The position numbers were made by a program, and so were the translations under genes. A DNA stretch of 64,000 nt, taken from assembly GCF_014078525.1 (NCBI RefSeq), contig NZ_MU078696.1, forward strand, positions 19,873 through 83,872. The letters run 5' to 3'. This DNA is from Nitrosopumilus sp. b3 (GTDB taxonomy: Archaea > Thermoproteota > Nitrososphaeria > Nitrososphaerales > Nitrosopumilaceae). Numbering within the stretch: position 1 is the first letter of the stretch; each line of letters begins with the position of its first letter. Shown here piece by piece: positions 18,666-28,301 of the stretch. A model generated the notes under the pieces. The model worked only from the letters and a program-made list of their open reading frames with translations. It was not told where the DNA came from and made no database searches.

Positions 18666-19205
18666 ATGAAAATTGCTTTAGATGTTGATGGTGTACTTGC
18701 TGATGTAATAGTACCTTGGTTAAATTTTAGTAATAAAATTAGGCCTAAAATCTCAAAAAATGATATTACAGATTGGGATTTTTGGAAGAAACATCAAATC
18801 AATCAATATGATTTCTACACAGAATTAAGTTCATGCTGGAAAAATTGGAATTCAATACCTCCAACTCAAGAGAGCTTATCTTCCGTTACAAAAAATCTTT
18901 TGAAACTTGGCCACGTGGATATTGTTACTGCAAGAGAACGTTCAACTGATTCTTTTGTAAAAAATTGGTTAAATCATCATAAAATATTTTTTGACAATTA
19001 TGTGTCTGTAATAGACGGTCCTATGAAAGCTGATTTAGATTATGATATTTTTATTGATGATTCACCATTAAATACAAAAAAATTCCTTAAAAATAAAAAA
19101 ACAGTAATACTGTACTCACAACCTTGGAATCAACATATTTCTGATAATAAAATACATAGAATTTCAATTCTTGAAGAAGCTGTAGAAAAAATTAAATCTG
19201 TTTAG
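18666..19205 (+). CDS. HAD-family 5'-nucleotidase (NT5C/5'(3')-deoxyribonucleotidase-like)
   Basis: This 179-residue protein opens with IALDVDGVLADVIVPWLNF, the HAD motif I (DxDGVLAD) typical of the NT5C-type nucleotidases. VDIVTARER (around 90) gives motif II Thr, and DYDIFIDDSPLNTKKF (around 120) gives the acidic motif IV. It probably dephosphorylates nucleotides or deoxynucleotides; the exact substrate is not visible. The ATG lies 4 bases after the dnaJ stop, so it is likely cotranscribed with the chaperone genes. Its TAG stop overlaps the stop of the convergent 54-residue gene as TTAG (19202-19205). Confidence 0.78.
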   Translation: MKIALDVDGVLADVIVPWLNFSNKIRPKISKNDITDWDFWKKHQINQYDFYTELSSCWKNWNSIPPTQESLSSVTKNLLKLGHVDIVTARERSTDSFVKNWLNHHKIFFDNYVSVIDGPMKADLDYDIFIDDSPLNTKKFLKNKKTVILYSQPWNQHISDNKIHRISILEEAVEKIKSV

Positions 19206-19366
19206 TCTTTTACAAGTTTTCTAATATTTACTTGATGCCCATTTCTAATATGAGAAGAATGAGTTGTATTCAATAACTCTTTTACTTTTTCATCATTGTA
19301 GAATTTTACATTATATTGTCCTAGAACTCTTTTACAATTTGAACAATATACTTCATTAAATTCCAT
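19202..19366 (-). CDS. Small 54-residue CxxC protein, function unknown
   Basis: The minus-strand ATG at 19366 to TAA at 19202 gives 54 residues starting MEFNEVYCSNCKRVLGQYN and ending VNIRKLVKD. One CxxC (CSNC, residues 8-11) and a downstream His-rich segment (TTHSSHIRNGH, around 34-44) could bind a metal as half of a zinc ribbon. The gene fills the gap between the nucleotidase and tRNA-Leu. Its stop shares four bases with the nucleotidase stop. No family is recognised. The compact fit and composition support a real gene. Confidence 0.62.
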   Translation of the reverse strand: MEFNEVYCSNCKRVLGQYNVKFYNDEKVKELLNTTHSSHIRNGHQVNIRKLVKD

Positions 19367-19402
19367 TTTTTCACTTGATTGATTTGAATACTTTTTTCAT
19401 AG

Positions 19403-19410
19403 TATAATAA
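19403..19410 (+). promoter_or_regulatory. TATA box for tRNA-Leu
   Basis: TATAATAA lies 34 bases before the first base of tRNA-Leu, the same spacing as the candidate box before tRNA-Gln. This implies a short 5' leader removed by RNase P. Confidence 0.5.
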
Positions 19411-19443
19411 AGAAACTTATTCTAGATTTCAAAAATTCACATT

Positions 19444-19528
19444 GCGGGAGTCACCCAGCCTGGTCAACGGTGTAAGGTTCAGATCCTTATCTTCTAGGAG
19501 TTCGTGGGTTCAAATCCCACTTCCCGCA
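19444..19528 (+). tRNA. tRNA-Leu (anticodon CAG)
   Basis: An 85-base class II tRNA starts GCGGGAG and ends TTCCCGC plus discriminator A. The anticodon stem TAAGG/CCTTA encloses the loop TTCAGAT, giving anticodon CAG, which reads Leu CUG. A long variable arm (around TCTTCTAGGAGTTC) and the T arm GTGGG-TTCAAAT-CCCAC are present. No CCA is encoded. It converges on gatE with only 5 bases between them. Confidence 0.95.
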
Positions 19529-19533
19529 TTTCA

Positions 19534-21441
19534 TCAAATACTCTCTAATTTTTTCTTAATATTTTTTAAAAGAAGATTGTTAACTATTTCACCTGAAACT
19601 TTTCCTCTTAATTCCTTCATGACTATACCCATCAATGGACCTACTGAACGTTCTTTTTGATTTTTTACAATTTCTTGATTATTTTCAATTATCTCAATGA
19701 TTATTTCTTCTACTTTTACTTCATCAATAGCCTCAATCGATGCATTTTTCAAAGCCTCATCAATAGACTGAGACTTGCCAGACATGATATTTTCATAGAT
19801 TATCTCAATTGATTCTTTTGCAATTTTTCCTTCTTCTAATAATTGAAATGATTTTGCAATATTTTCTTCTGATAATAGTTTAGAATTAAGACCATTTCTC
19901 TCTAAATTAGTAATTGTTGAACATAAAATTGATGCTACAAAAGTGGGATTGACTTTAATTTTTTCAACAATTTTTTCAAATAATTCAATATATCGTGAAT
20001 CAAAAATCTGCTCAGAAAGCTGAGGATTCAATTCATATTTTTTTTGTAATTCTAAAAGTGATTCGTCCCATGATTTTGGAATATTTTTACTAGCATTTTC
20101 TAATTCTTGATTTGAAACTGAGATTGGTGGAATGTCTGTCTCAGGATACATTCTTGATGCACCTGGACGTGGTCTTAAGAAAACAGTTTCACCAGTTTGT
20201 GTGGCCAATCTTGTCTCTGCAGGAACACCTTTCTTTGCCTCTTCTAATCTGTTAATAATTGAATTAATTGCAAAATCTATTTTTGAAGAAGGGGCAGCAA
20301 TTATCAAAAATGCATCGTTTTGATTTACTTTTAAAATATTTTTAACAATCGTGATATCTTTATCTTCAATCCCATAATTTGGTAATTCATCGGAATGAAA
20401 AACACCGCCAATGCCATAATACTTTACTAATTGTCCTATTTCTTTTCCTAATCTGATTCCTTCAAATGGCGTATATCCGAACATTCCTAAAAAATTTTCA
20501 ATTTTTATTGCTTTGATAATTGAATTTTCTTTTAATGCTTTTTGAATTATTTTAGATTTACAATCTTTCCAATTTGCAGTGATATCAAAAATATTTTCTT
20601 TTTTTGAAATCCCTTTAAACCCCGAATTCCTCAATTTCTCAGCAATTTTTACTAATCCAAACTGCCTTTTAGCCTCAAATTCTACTACTTTTTCTAATTG
20701 ATCTAATTGTTGAACTCCTTTTACTTCTACAACTGCCCCTCCATCTCTAACTGAAACATTAACATCTTGTCTAATTGATCCTATTCCCCTAGTTACTTTT
20801 TTAGTACTTCGTAATAGCCTACCTAAAGATAATGCTATTTTTTTAATTTTTTTAGAATCGCCTTTTACAGGATCTAATGCAATCTCTAAAAGAGGAACAC
20901 CTAGTCTATCTAAACTGTATTCTCTAATGTTTCCTTTATCTCCAAGAAGTTTTGCTGCGTCTTCTTCAAGACAAATTGCTTGCACTCCTACTTTATCTCC
21001 CTCAACTTCAATATAACCCCCTTGTGAAATTAGCATAGTTCGCTGAAAACCAGTAGTGTTTGAACCATCAATTACTGTTTTTCTCATTGGATAAATTTCA
21101 TTAAAAATTTTTGAATTTAATGATTTTGCAATTACAAGTGCAAGTTTTTTTGCGTCATTATCTAAGTTATGTGGTGGTTCTTCATCTTGTTCAACTAAAC
21201 AACTGCTTTCTTTATTTGCATAGTAGACTATTGTTTTAGATTTTGACTTTTCAAATAATGCAGCTGGATCATATTCTCCCAATTCACTTTTAACTGCACG
21301 CAATTTTCTTTGAAATTTAATAGAATATTCTTCTGATTCAATTGGTTTACAATTACAAAATAATTTTTTATTTGTTGCTAGTTGTTGATGAATTTCTAGT
21401 CCTACTTTTAATCCAATTTCACTAATAGATAATTCTGACAT
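19534..21441 (-). CDS. gatE: Archaeal Glu-tRNA(Gln) amidotransferase subunit E
   Basis: From the Met at 21441 (MSELSISEIGLKVGLEIHQQ) this is 635 residues, the usual GatE size; an open extension to 21477 would overlap gatD and is less likely. It has the GatB/E cradle signature GLEIHQQLATNKKLFCNC, the YSLDRLGVPLLEIAL segment (around 174), VTRGIGSIRQDVNVSV (around 218) and the AspRS-like insert followed by the helical Yqey-type tail. With GatD it converts Glu-tRNA(Gln) to Gln-tRNA(Gln), because archaea lack GlnRS. It follows gatD by 13 bases. Confidence 0.96.
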   Translation of the reverse strand: MSELSISEIGLKVGLEIHQQLATNKKLFCNCKPIESEEYSIKFQRKLRAVKSELGEYDPAALFEKSKSKTIVYYANKESSCLVEQDEEPPHNLDNDAKKLALVIAKSLNSKIFNEIYPMRKTVIDGSNTTGFQRTMLISQGGYIEVEGDKVGVQAICLEEDAAKLLGDKGNIREYSLDRLGVPLLEIALDPVKGDSKKIKKIALSLGRLLRSTKKVTRGIGSIRQDVNVSVRDGGAVVEVKGVQQLDQLEKVVEFEAKRQFGLVKIAEKLRNSGFKGISKKENIFDITANWKDCKSKIIQKALKENSIIKAIKIENFLGMFGYTPFEGIRLGKEIGQLVKYYGIGGVFHSDELPNYGIEDKDITIVKNILKVNQNDAFLIIAAPSSKIDFAINSIINRLEEAKKGVPAETRLATQTGETVFLRPRPGASRMYPETDIPPISVSNQELENASKNIPKSWDESLLELQKKYELNPQLSEQIFDSRYIELFEKIVEKIKVNPTFVASILCSTITNLERNGLNSKLLSEENIAKSFQLLEEGKIAKESIEIIYENIMSGKSQSIDEALKNASIEAIDEVKVEEIIIEIIENNQEIVKNQKERSVGPLMGIVMKELRGKVSGEIVNNLLLKNIKKKLESI

Positions 21442-21454
21442 ATTTTTCACTCTC

Positions 21455-22744
21455 TCAATTTGATATTTCTGAAGCAATATTTTGAAGCATAATTTTTTTC
21501 ACTTCTTCCATATTTTGTATATTTCCTATTGCCCACATTGCCTTAACTAATGCTACTTCGGGAATCATATTTTCTAATGGAATTATTCCTAAATTAAGCA
21601 AATCACGACCACTTTCATATACTGTCATTCTAACTCTTCCGTCAATACATTGAGAAGTCATGCCTAGAAAAATTCCTTTTTCATTAGCCTTTTTTACACT
21701 TTCATACATTGTTTTTCCAATATGACCTAGTCCTGTACCTTCAAAAATTATTCCTTTATAACCCATCTCAAAAATTTTTTCCAATAAATCTGGATTGTAT
21801 CCAGGATGATATTTTACTAATGCAACATTAGTGTCTAGATTAATTTTTGGAAGAAACTCTTTTGTTTTAAAAAAATCCTCTTTAATGTTTTTTTGAATTT
21901 GATCTTCTGCAATTATGAATGCAGGATCATCTCCAATTGTTTCAAACGCTCCTCTTTTACTAGTATGATTTTTTCTTACTCTAGTTCCTATATGACATGC
22001 AATTGTTTCATCATTTTCATCGTGATGCATTGCAATGTAAACTCCTTTAGTATTACTTGTAGTGATAAATTTTACTGCACCAATTAAATTTAATGCTGCA
22101 TCTGATGAAGCACGATCTGAAGATCTTTGAGAACCTACAAGTACAATAGGTATTGAAAATCCTGCTAATGCGAATGAAAGAAATGATGATGTATAGTGCA
22201 TAGTATCTGTACCATGTGCAATAATTATTCCAACATAATCTGATTTTGAATACTCGTTAATTTTCTCAGCAATTTGTAACCATTGTTTAGGTTGTATGTT
22301 TTCAGAATACTCTGAAAATATTACTTCTGCATCAATATTAGCAATTTTAGCAAGCTCTGGAACAGATGCATTAAGTTCTTCAGCTGTTAATACAGGTGTT
22401 ACTGAACCTGTTCTATAATCAACCTTACTTGCTATTGTTCCTCCAGTTGATAACAGTAAAATTTTTGGTAATCCTTCAATTTTTTCAATACTTTCACTTT
22501 TTTCAATTATTTTTTCAGTAACTTGATTTTTTTCAATTTTTTCAATTTCACTAATTTCTAAACCAATATTATAACCATTTTTTAATTTTAAAACAACATG
22601 TTTGTCATCACTGTGTTCATATCTTGGCATGATTATACCTGAATATGTAATTTCTGCAGTGATCTTTACAGAATCACCTACCACAATATGATTTGCCTTT
22701 AAGAATTCTAGTGAATTTCCTGTATACCCTCTATATTCTGACAT
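21455..22744 (-). CDS. gatD: Archaeal Glu-tRNA(Gln) amidotransferase subunit D
   Basis: This 429-residue protein has a short N-terminal beta domain (YRGYTGNSLEFLKANHIVVG) and an L-asparaginase-type catalytic domain. The first catalytic Thr is in LLLSTGGTIASKVDY (around 95) and the second motif is IIAHGTDTMHYT (around 177). GatD releases ammonia from Gln or Asn and passes it to GatE. The gene is cotranscribed with gatE; together they serve tRNA-Gln found at 12621. Confidence 0.96.
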   Translation of the reverse strand: MSEYRGYTGNSLEFLKANHIVVGDSVKITAEITYSGIIMPRYEHSDDKHVVLKLKNGYNIGLEISEIEKIEKNQVTEKIIEKSESIEKIEGLPKILLLSTGGTIASKVDYRTGSVTPVLTAEELNASVPELAKIANIDAEVIFSEYSENIQPKQWLQIAEKINEYSKSDYVGIIIAHGTDTMHYTSSFLSFALAGFSIPIVLVGSQRSSDRASSDAALNLIGAVKFITTSNTKGVYIAMHHDENDETIACHIGTRVRKNHTSKRGAFETIGDDPAFIIAEDQIQKNIKEDFFKTKEFLPKINLDTNVALVKYHPGYNPDLLEKIFEMGYKGIIFEGTGLGHIGKTMYESVKKANEKGIFLGMTSQCIDGRVRMTVYESGRDLLNLGIIPLENMIPEVALVKAMWAIGNIQNMEEVKKIMLQNIASEISN

Positions 22745-22799
22745 TTATGATGACTAGTTTTGTTATTTAATTAAAACTAGCGAAAATAGATTCTTTTCC

Positions 22800-24182
22800 T
22801 TAGGAATTAGATACAAAAAACCTGTTCCAGCAATAGTATAAAGCTCTTTCATATGTATTTGGGATTCTTTTGTACTTAATATGACAACCTATGTCCACTA
22901 AACTCCAATGTGCTTTACTTGGACCTTGTAACAACCATTTCAGCAATCTCAAATCAAGTGACATCAACAAATATTTCTCATTTTCAGCAATTTCATTTTC
23001 ATTCTTTAAAATCTTAAACCCATCACCATTACAAGAAATTGCAACTCCAAATGGTTCTTCTGCTCCATTGTTTTTGGTATTCCAATGTAAAATAATCACA
23101 GTCTCTGAACTCCACCCAATAAATTTCCTTGTTTTTTCAAAGTTTTCATATGCCTTTGGAATTAATTTTAATAATTCTGATATATCTGGAAATGATTCTT
23201 TTTCATAATCAAATTTCTTATGTGATAAAATATTTTTAATGTACTCTTGCTTTTCAAAATCTTCTATTGGTTGATATTCTTTAGATGATTTTTCTTTAAT
23301 AATATCAAAATATTCATCATGATTTAAAATAACTCCTCTATGTTTTTCTTGTACTACTTTATTTTTTAACCATTCAAAAGCATATTCTAATTCTGGTTCA
23401 CCTCTAAATTTATTAAGATCAATTAGTTTTCCTGATAAAGTGTATCTACCTGCAAATGGAATATAGAATCGTGGTTCAAATAAATTTATAAATTCTTTTG
23501 TGGTTTCTAGCTTCTGTTCTTGTTTTATTTTAGATTCTGCAATTTTTTCTTTTTTCTCTAATTCAAAAGTTTGAGGATAAGATGAAGCTTTTACATATCC
23601 AACTAATAATAAATCAATTTTTGGATACATCAATTTCACTAATTTTGCTGTGTTTTTTGCAATTTGAAATGGACAATCATTTGTATTTACTATGACTTCT
23701 TCTCCATTATCAATTATTGACATTGTATCTATTTGTGTAGTGCCAAATTTTGTTTCTTGTAATCCACAACCCATTAATTTTCCACAAACATTTGGATCAC
23801 AATTATCTGCAGCTAAAATATTTATGAATACTTTATTTTTTAATTTTACTCTAAGATTATGTTCAATTTCAATAACTTTGAATCCTAATTTTTGTATAGT
23901 GAATTTTAGTGATTTTTCAGGAAAATTATGTATTAGTACTGGAATTTTTTTATTTATTTTTTCAAGTGTTTTTACACTACAATGATCTGGATGTATGTGA
24001 CTGATATAAATAAAATCTACATCTTCAAACTTTTCTGGTCTAAATTGATATGGTGGATACATTCCCCACGAACCAAAATATTCTTCACCCACTAACCATG
24101 GATCACACAAGATCTTTACATCTCCTTGAATAGTGTTATCCTCAATTAAAACAGATGCTGAATTTAATGCAGTAATCTTCAT
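22800..24182 (-). CDS. CMAH-like metallo-beta-lactamase-fold protein (copy 1)
   Basis: This 460-residue protein starts with KITALNSASVLIED and ILCDPWLVGEEYFGSWG (around 24-40), then the metal motif SHIHPDH (HxHxDH, around 61-67). Later it has FEPRFYIPFAGRYTLSG (around 236). The DPWL-x-G, HxHxDH and PRxYxPFAG arrangement recalls the hydrolase-fold part of CMP-N-acetylneuraminate hydroxylase (CMAH) from memory of that family; no Rieske domain is seen in this protein. CDPNVCGKLMGC (around 123) adds a Cys cluster that could bind iron or zinc. The function is unknown. It lies 55 bases upstream of gatD on the same strand. A paralogue is at 48180. Confidence 0.72.
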   Translation of the reverse strand: MKITALNSASVLIEDNTIQGDVKILCDPWLVGEEYFGSWGMYPPYQFRPEKFEDVDFIYISHIHPDHCSVKTLEKINKKIPVLIHNFPEKSLKFTIQKLGFKVIEIEHNLRVKLKNKVFINILAADNCDPNVCGKLMGCGLQETKFGTTQIDTMSIIDNGEEVIVNTNDCPFQIAKNTAKLVKLMYPKIDLLLVGYVKASSYPQTFELEKKEKIAESKIKQEQKLETTKEFINLFEPRFYIPFAGRYTLSGKLIDLNKFRGEPELEYAFEWLKNKVVQEKHRGVILNHDEYFDIIKEKSSKEYQPIEDFEKQEYIKNILSHKKFDYEKESFPDISELLKLIPKAYENFEKTRKFIGWSSETVIILHWNTKNNGAEEPFGVAISCNGDGFKILKNENEIAENEKYLLMSLDLRLLKWLLQGPSKAHWSLVDIGCHIKYKRIPNTYERALYYCWNRFFVSNS

Positions 24183-24242
24183 TTTATATTATAAATTAGG
24201 AAGATATCTCATCTTTGAAAAAGTATCTATTTTCTTCTAATA

Positions 24243-26429
24243 CTATCTGTAATATGAGGCAACTAGTTTTTCGCCTAACTTTAGATCTTTTTGTTCTCTG
24301 ACTTTTTTGACTGCTTCTTCAAAGTGCTTCATTGTTACTTTGGCATCAATTGTAGTTTTTTCAATATCTTTTGTATCTGGATGTGAATCCAAAAATTCGT
24401 GGATTACCAGAGATACTGCTGTATTTGCAATTGATGCTGTATCTGCACCACTTAGTCCATCAGTTAGATCAGCAATCTTCTCAATGTCTACATGTTGAGG
24501 ATCACTTGCATCATCAATTATTGGAATTTTTGCTGCATTAATTTTTAATATGCTCTTTCTACTTTCTTTATCTGGAAGTGGAATTTGAATAATTTTATCA
24601 AATCTACCTGGTCTTAATAATGCAGGATCTATCATATCTGCCCTATTTGTAGCAGCCAAAACAATAACACCGTGCATGTTTTCCATTCCATCTAATTCTG
24701 TAAGTAATTGACTGACAACTCTTTCAGTAACAGCTGTTTCTCCACCTGCACCTCTGATTGGTGCAATAGAATCTATCTCATCAAAGAAGACAACACATGG
24801 GGCAGACTGACGTGCTCTTTTGAAAATCTCTCTGATTCCTCTTTCTGATTCACCTACCCATTTTGATAAAAGTTCGGGACCTCTAACAGAAACAAAATTT
24901 GCTTCACTTTGTGTGGCTACTGCTTTTGCAAGTAATGTCTTACCTGTTCCACTTGGTCCATGAAGCAAAATTCCTCTTGGCATGTTATGCCCTAATTTAT
25001 CATAAAGTCCCGGATATTTCATAGGCCATTCAACAGCCTCTTGAAGTTCACGTTTAACATCTTCTAATCCTCCAACATCATCCCATTTTACATCCGGATT
25101 TTCTATGAAAACTTCTCTCATTCCAGATGGCGTTACTTCAATCAAAGCTTTGAGGAAATCATCATTGTTAACGATTAATTTATCTAAAGTTTCAGGTGGA
25201 ATTTTCTCTTCTTCTAAATTAAGAATAGGTAGCAATCTTCTCAAGCATTTCATTGCAGCTTCTTTACAGAGATATTCCAAGTCTGCTCCAACATAACCGT
25301 GACTGACCGCTGAAATTTTATCAATATTTACATCATCAGATAGAGGCATGTTTCTACTATGAATTGCAAGAATGTCTTTTCTTCCTTTTTTATCTGGAAC
25401 TTTAATCTCAATTTCCCTATCAAATCTACCTGGTCTTCTAAGTGCAGGATCAATTGCATTTGGTCTGTTTGTTGCAGAAATAACAATTACTTTACCTCTA
25501 GCTTCTAGACCATCCATTAATGACAACATCTGAGAAACAACTCTTCTTTCAACTTCTCCAGTAACTTCTTCTCTTTTTGGAGCAATGGAATCTATTTCAT
25601 CCACAAAGATAATTGATGGAGCTTTTTCTCTTGCCTCTTTGAAAATTTCTCTTAGTCTAGCTTCACTTTCTCCGTAAAACTTACTCATAATTTCAGGACC
25701 AGAGATACTGATAAAATGTGCATTACTTTCATTGGCTACTGCTTTTGCAAGTAATGTCTTACCTGTTCCAGGAGGGCCATACAATAAGACACCTTTTGGT
25801 GCTTCTATTCCCAACTTTTCAAAAATCTCTGGATGTCTTAATGGAAGCTCAATCATCTCTCTGACTTTCTTAATCTCATCTGTTAAACCACCAATGTCTT
25901 CATAGGTTACTTGTGGAACTCCACGTAATGTTTCTCCTTTTTCTGCAATATGAAAAACAGTTTTTTGAGTCACTAAAACAGCATCTGCTGCGGGAGTAAC
26001 TCCAATAACTTGAAAAGTTAAACGACCACCAAAATATGGTACCATTACATTATCACCTTTAATCAAAGGAACACTTTCTAGGGCATCTGCAAGATATCTT
26101 TCATCAATTGGAGGAATTGCTTCTAATGGAGCAACTACTACTTTTTCTGCAGCAACTGCTTTTATTTTTCTAACAGAAATTGTATCTCCAATGGCAATTC
26201 CTGAATTATTTCTTCCAAGCCCATCGATTCTAATAATTCCCTTTCCTTCATCAGATGGATACAAAGGAAGGCATTTTGCAACTGTTCTTCTTTTACCTTT
26301 AATTTCGATAACATCGCCTGTAGAGGCATTTAGAGTATCCATAGAATCATAATCTATTCTGGCTACTCCTCTCCCAACATCTCTGGTATATGCTTCAAGA
26401 ACTTTGAGAGAAAGACCGCTTTGGCTCAT
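24243..26429 (-). CDS. cdc48: Cdc48/VAT-type AAA+ ATPase
   Basis: This 728-residue protein has the N-terminal double-psi barrel domain (around 1-180) and two AAA modules. D1 has [18 protein letters not shown] (around 219) and [14 protein letters not shown]2 has [14 protein letters not shown] (around 494) and [16 protein letters not shown]. Both SRH arginine regions ([24 protein letters not shown]) are present. It unfolds proteins, probably feeding the archaeal proteasome. The C-terminus ends SYYR, which fits the HbYX proteasome-docking motif. The divergent rpl2 gene starts about 100 bases away. Confidence 0.97.
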   Translation of the reverse strand: MSQSGLSLKVLEAYTRDVGRGVARIDYDSMDTLNASTGDVIEIKGKRRTVAKCLPLYPSDEGKGIIRIDGLGRNNSGIAIGDTISVRKIKAVAAEKVVVAPLEAIPPIDERYLADALESVPLIKGDNVMVPYFGGRLTFQVIGVTPAADAVLVTQKTVFHIAEKGETLRGVPQVTYEDIGGLTDEIKKVREMIELPLRHPEIFEKLGIEAPKGVLLYGPPGTGKTLLAKAVANESNAHFISISGPEIMSKFYGESEARLREIFKEAREKAPSIIFVDEIDSIAPKREEVTGEVERRVVSQMLSLMDGLEARGKVIVISATNRPNAIDPALRRPGRFDREIEIKVPDKKGRKDILAIHSRNMPLSDDVNIDKISAVSHGYVGADLEYLCKEAAMKCLRRLLPILNLEEEKIPPETLDKLIVNNDDFLKALIEVTPSGMREVFIENPDVKWDDVGGLEDVKRELQEAVEWPMKYPGLYDKLGHNMPRGILLHGPSGTGKTLLAKAVATQSEANFVSVRGPELLSKWVGESERGIREIFKRARQSAPCVVFFDEIDSIAPIRGAGGETAVTERVVSQLLTELDGMENMHGVIVLAATNRADMIDPALLRPGRFDKIIQIPLPDKESRKSILKINAAKIPIIDDASDPQHVDIEKIADLTDGLSGADTASIANTAVSLVIHEFLDSHPDTKDIEKTTIDAKVTMKHFEEAVKKVREQKDLKLGEKLVASYYR

Positions 26430-26532
26430 ACAGAAATGCCCTCTGTCTAATTTTTATACCTTTGTGGTAATTTTCTTAACTTACAATAGACATCACAAGC
26501 TTAAAATCCTCTTTACGTAGGAAACGATCAAC

Positions 26533-27267
26533 ATGGGTAAGAGACCATTAGTTCGAAGACGTGGCCGTGGAGGAATGCAGTTTAGATCTACATCTACTGG
26601 TAAAGTAGGCTCCAAAGCAAATTATCCTCGTTTTCCACTTGCAGAACAACATGAAGGAGAAATTATCGATTTGGTTCACGAACGTGGACGAGAAGCACCA
26701 TTAGCCAAGATTAGATTTGAAGATGGTTCAGTTTCTTATGTTCCAGCAATTTTGGGAGCTAAAGTAGGTGAAATTTTACAATTTGGATTAAAATCAGAAA
26801 TTCAGAAAGGCAATGTAATTAGTGTACAAAATATCCCTGATGGTACAATTGTCTGTAATATTGAAAAGAATTTTGGAGATGGTGGTGCTATTGTTAAATC
26901 TGCAGGTACTAATGCAACTATTTTCTCTCATGGTGATGAGGGAGTTACTGTTAAACTACCATCTGGAAGATTTACTACTCTAAATCCAAAGAATAGAGCA
27001 ATGATTGGTACTCTAGCTGGTGGTGGAGCAAGTGAACGACATTTTATGAGTGCAGGTAACAAATGGCGTAGTTTTAAGGCTAAAGGAAAGAAATATCCAA
27101 TTGTTAGAGGTGTTGCTCAAGCAGCTTATGTTCACCCACATGGTGGTGGTCGTCATCAACACGTCGGACAAAGTTCAACTGTTTCAAGAGATGCTCCTCC
27201 TGGTGCAAAGGTAGGAAGTATTGCTGCTAGAAAAACTGGTAGAGCTAGAATTAAAGAAAGGAAATAG
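26533..27267 (+). CDS. rpl2: 50S ribosomal protein L2 (uL2)
   Basis: This 244-residue protein is archaeal uL2: MGKRPLVRRRGRGGMQFRST at the N-terminus, LAKIRFEDGSVSYVPAILGA (around 56) and the strictly conserved HPHGGGRHQHVG (around 198-209) near the peptidyl transferase centre. The start is the ATG at 26533. It is isolated from the usual S10-spc ribosomal operon neighbours here, which is a known arrangement in some archaea. Transcription is divergent from cdc48. Confidence 0.97.
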   Translation: MGKRPLVRRRGRGGMQFRSTSTGKVGSKANYPRFPLAEQHEGEIIDLVHERGREAPLAKIRFEDGSVSYVPAILGAKVGEILQFGLKSEIQKGNVISVQNIPDGTIVCNIEKNFGDGGAIVKSAGTNATIFSHGDEGVTVKLPSGRFTTLNPKNRAMIGTLAGGGASERHFMSAGNKWRSFKAKGKKYPIVRGVAQAAYVHPHGGGRHQHVGQSSTVSRDAPPGAKVGSIAARKTGRARIKERK

Positions 27268-27316
27268 TTTTTCTTTAACCTAAAATTGATTAATGACTCT
27301 TTGAAATCTATCTCTA

Positions 27317-27595
27317 ATGTCAAAACAACGAATTAGAATTTTTGTAACAGGTAGAGTACAAGGAGTTTTTTTCCGTCAGACATTAAAAGCAAAAGCAAAA
27401 CAAAACAATGTTTACGGCTGGGTCAAAAATTTGAAGGATGGTCGTGTTGAAGCTGTTTTAGAAGGAGACACAGAAAATGTTACTCGATTAATTGAATGGG
27501 CTCATGGTGGACCTGCCAATGCAATTGTTGAAGATATAGAAATACGAAATGAAAAATTCAGTGGAGAATTTTCAAAATTTGATGTAGCGTATTAG
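27317..27595 (+). CDS. acyP: Acylphosphatase
   Basis: This 92-residue protein has GRVQGVFFRQTLKAKAKQ (around 12-29) with the catalytic Arg and GWVKNLKDGRVEAVLEGD (around 35-52) with the catalytic Asn. It is the full length of the family and hydrolyses acyl phosphates such as carbamoyl phosphate. It begins 49 bases after rpl2. Its TAG overlaps the convergent gene stop as TTAG. Confidence 0.95.
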   Translation: MSKQRIRIFVTGRVQGVFFRQTLKAKAKQNNVYGWVKNLKDGRVEAVLEGDTENVTRLIEWAHGGPANAIVEDIEIRNEKFSGEFSKFDVAY

Positions 27596-27924
27596 TGAAT
27601 TTTTTCAAATGCTTCTTTAATCATATTTCCAAATTCTAAAATATTTTGTTCTTTTCTAATCTCAATAATCCTTATGGGTTCTTTTCTACTTTTTTGAATT
27701 TTAATAATTACTCCTTCCCTTTGAGGTTCTACATCTGCAAACCATCTAAAAGTAATTGATTTACAAAAAACAACTCTATGCATCCTAATATCTTCAACTA
27801 CATTTTCTCCTAAAGAGAAACAAAATTCTCTAATGGAATCAAAAAGAGGTAATACTAAACTAGGAATTTGTCTCTTAAAGTCTTCATAATCTCTTTTATT
27901 TCCAAATGAGATTATTCCTTCCAT
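27592..27924 (-). CDS. DUF5655-like small conserved protein
   Basis: This 110-residue protein (MEGIISFGNKRDYEDFKRQI onward) has a helical N-half with LFDSIREFCFSLGENVVEDI (around 27-46), then strands including VFCKSITFRWFADVEPQREG (around 52-71) and VIIKIQKS. The order resembles DUF5655 proteins, which bind no known ligand and occur alone or fused to other domains; this assignment is tentative. It lies just downstream of the SRP RNA gene on the same strand and overlaps the acylphosphatase end by 4 bases. Confidence 0.6.
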   Translation of the reverse strand: MEGIISFGNKRDYEDFKRQIPSLVLPLFDSIREFCFSLGENVVEDIRMHRVVFCKSITFRWFADVEPQREGVIIKIQKSRKEPIRIIEIRKEQNILEFGNMIKEAFEKIH

Positions 27925-27953
27925 GAATCTCCTGTTATGATTGAAATTATAAA

Positions 27954-28269
27954 GGTAGTAGATCTGCTGGTTCCAGTCTAGACGAATAGCCCCATTTCAA
28001 GGCATACAAGATCCGCCACGTTGACGAGGAAGCGTGGATGCTCCACCTTAGGATTGCTCCCTCCCGGACCTCATCCCTTTCGATGGTTCGGTCTTAGAAG
28101 TTATCCCTTCGGATATTTCTAGTCCTGCAACCACCCGCCTCGGCGTGATTTCATTTCCGCACACCAAGCGGGAATTACCCATCTAGAGATTTACCCAACA
28201 GTTGCTGATCTCTGCATATAGCCGGTTTCAGAACAGGGCACGGCTGGCACCCTAATCCTACCTACTACC
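27954..28269 (-). ncRNA. Archaeal signal recognition particle (7S) RNA
   Basis: On the minus strand about 316 bases run from GGTAGTAGG (28269) to CTACTACC (27954), whose ends are complementary and close the long Alu/S-domain helix. The helix 8 signature GAGGTCCGGGAGGGAGCA, followed by ATCCTAAGGTG, matches the SRP core (compare GGTCCGGAAGGAAGCAG and CCAAGG in bacterial 4.5S). The GC-rich composition stands out from the AT-rich flanks, and no ORF is present. The RNA binds SRP54 and SRP19 for membrane targeting. A TATA box lies about 25 bases upstream. Confidence 0.93.
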
Positions 28270-28290
28270 ATTAATTCTAAAAAAAGTATG

Positions 28291-28298
28291 TTATATTT
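28291..28298 (-). promoter_or_regulatory. TATA box for the SRP RNA
   Basis: On the minus strand AAATATAA lies about 25 bases before the first base of the SRP RNA (28269) and just after the stop of the upstream thiolase gene. This gives the RNA its own promoter and supports 28269 as the 5' end. Confidence 0.6.
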
Positions 28299-28301
28299 GC
28301 A

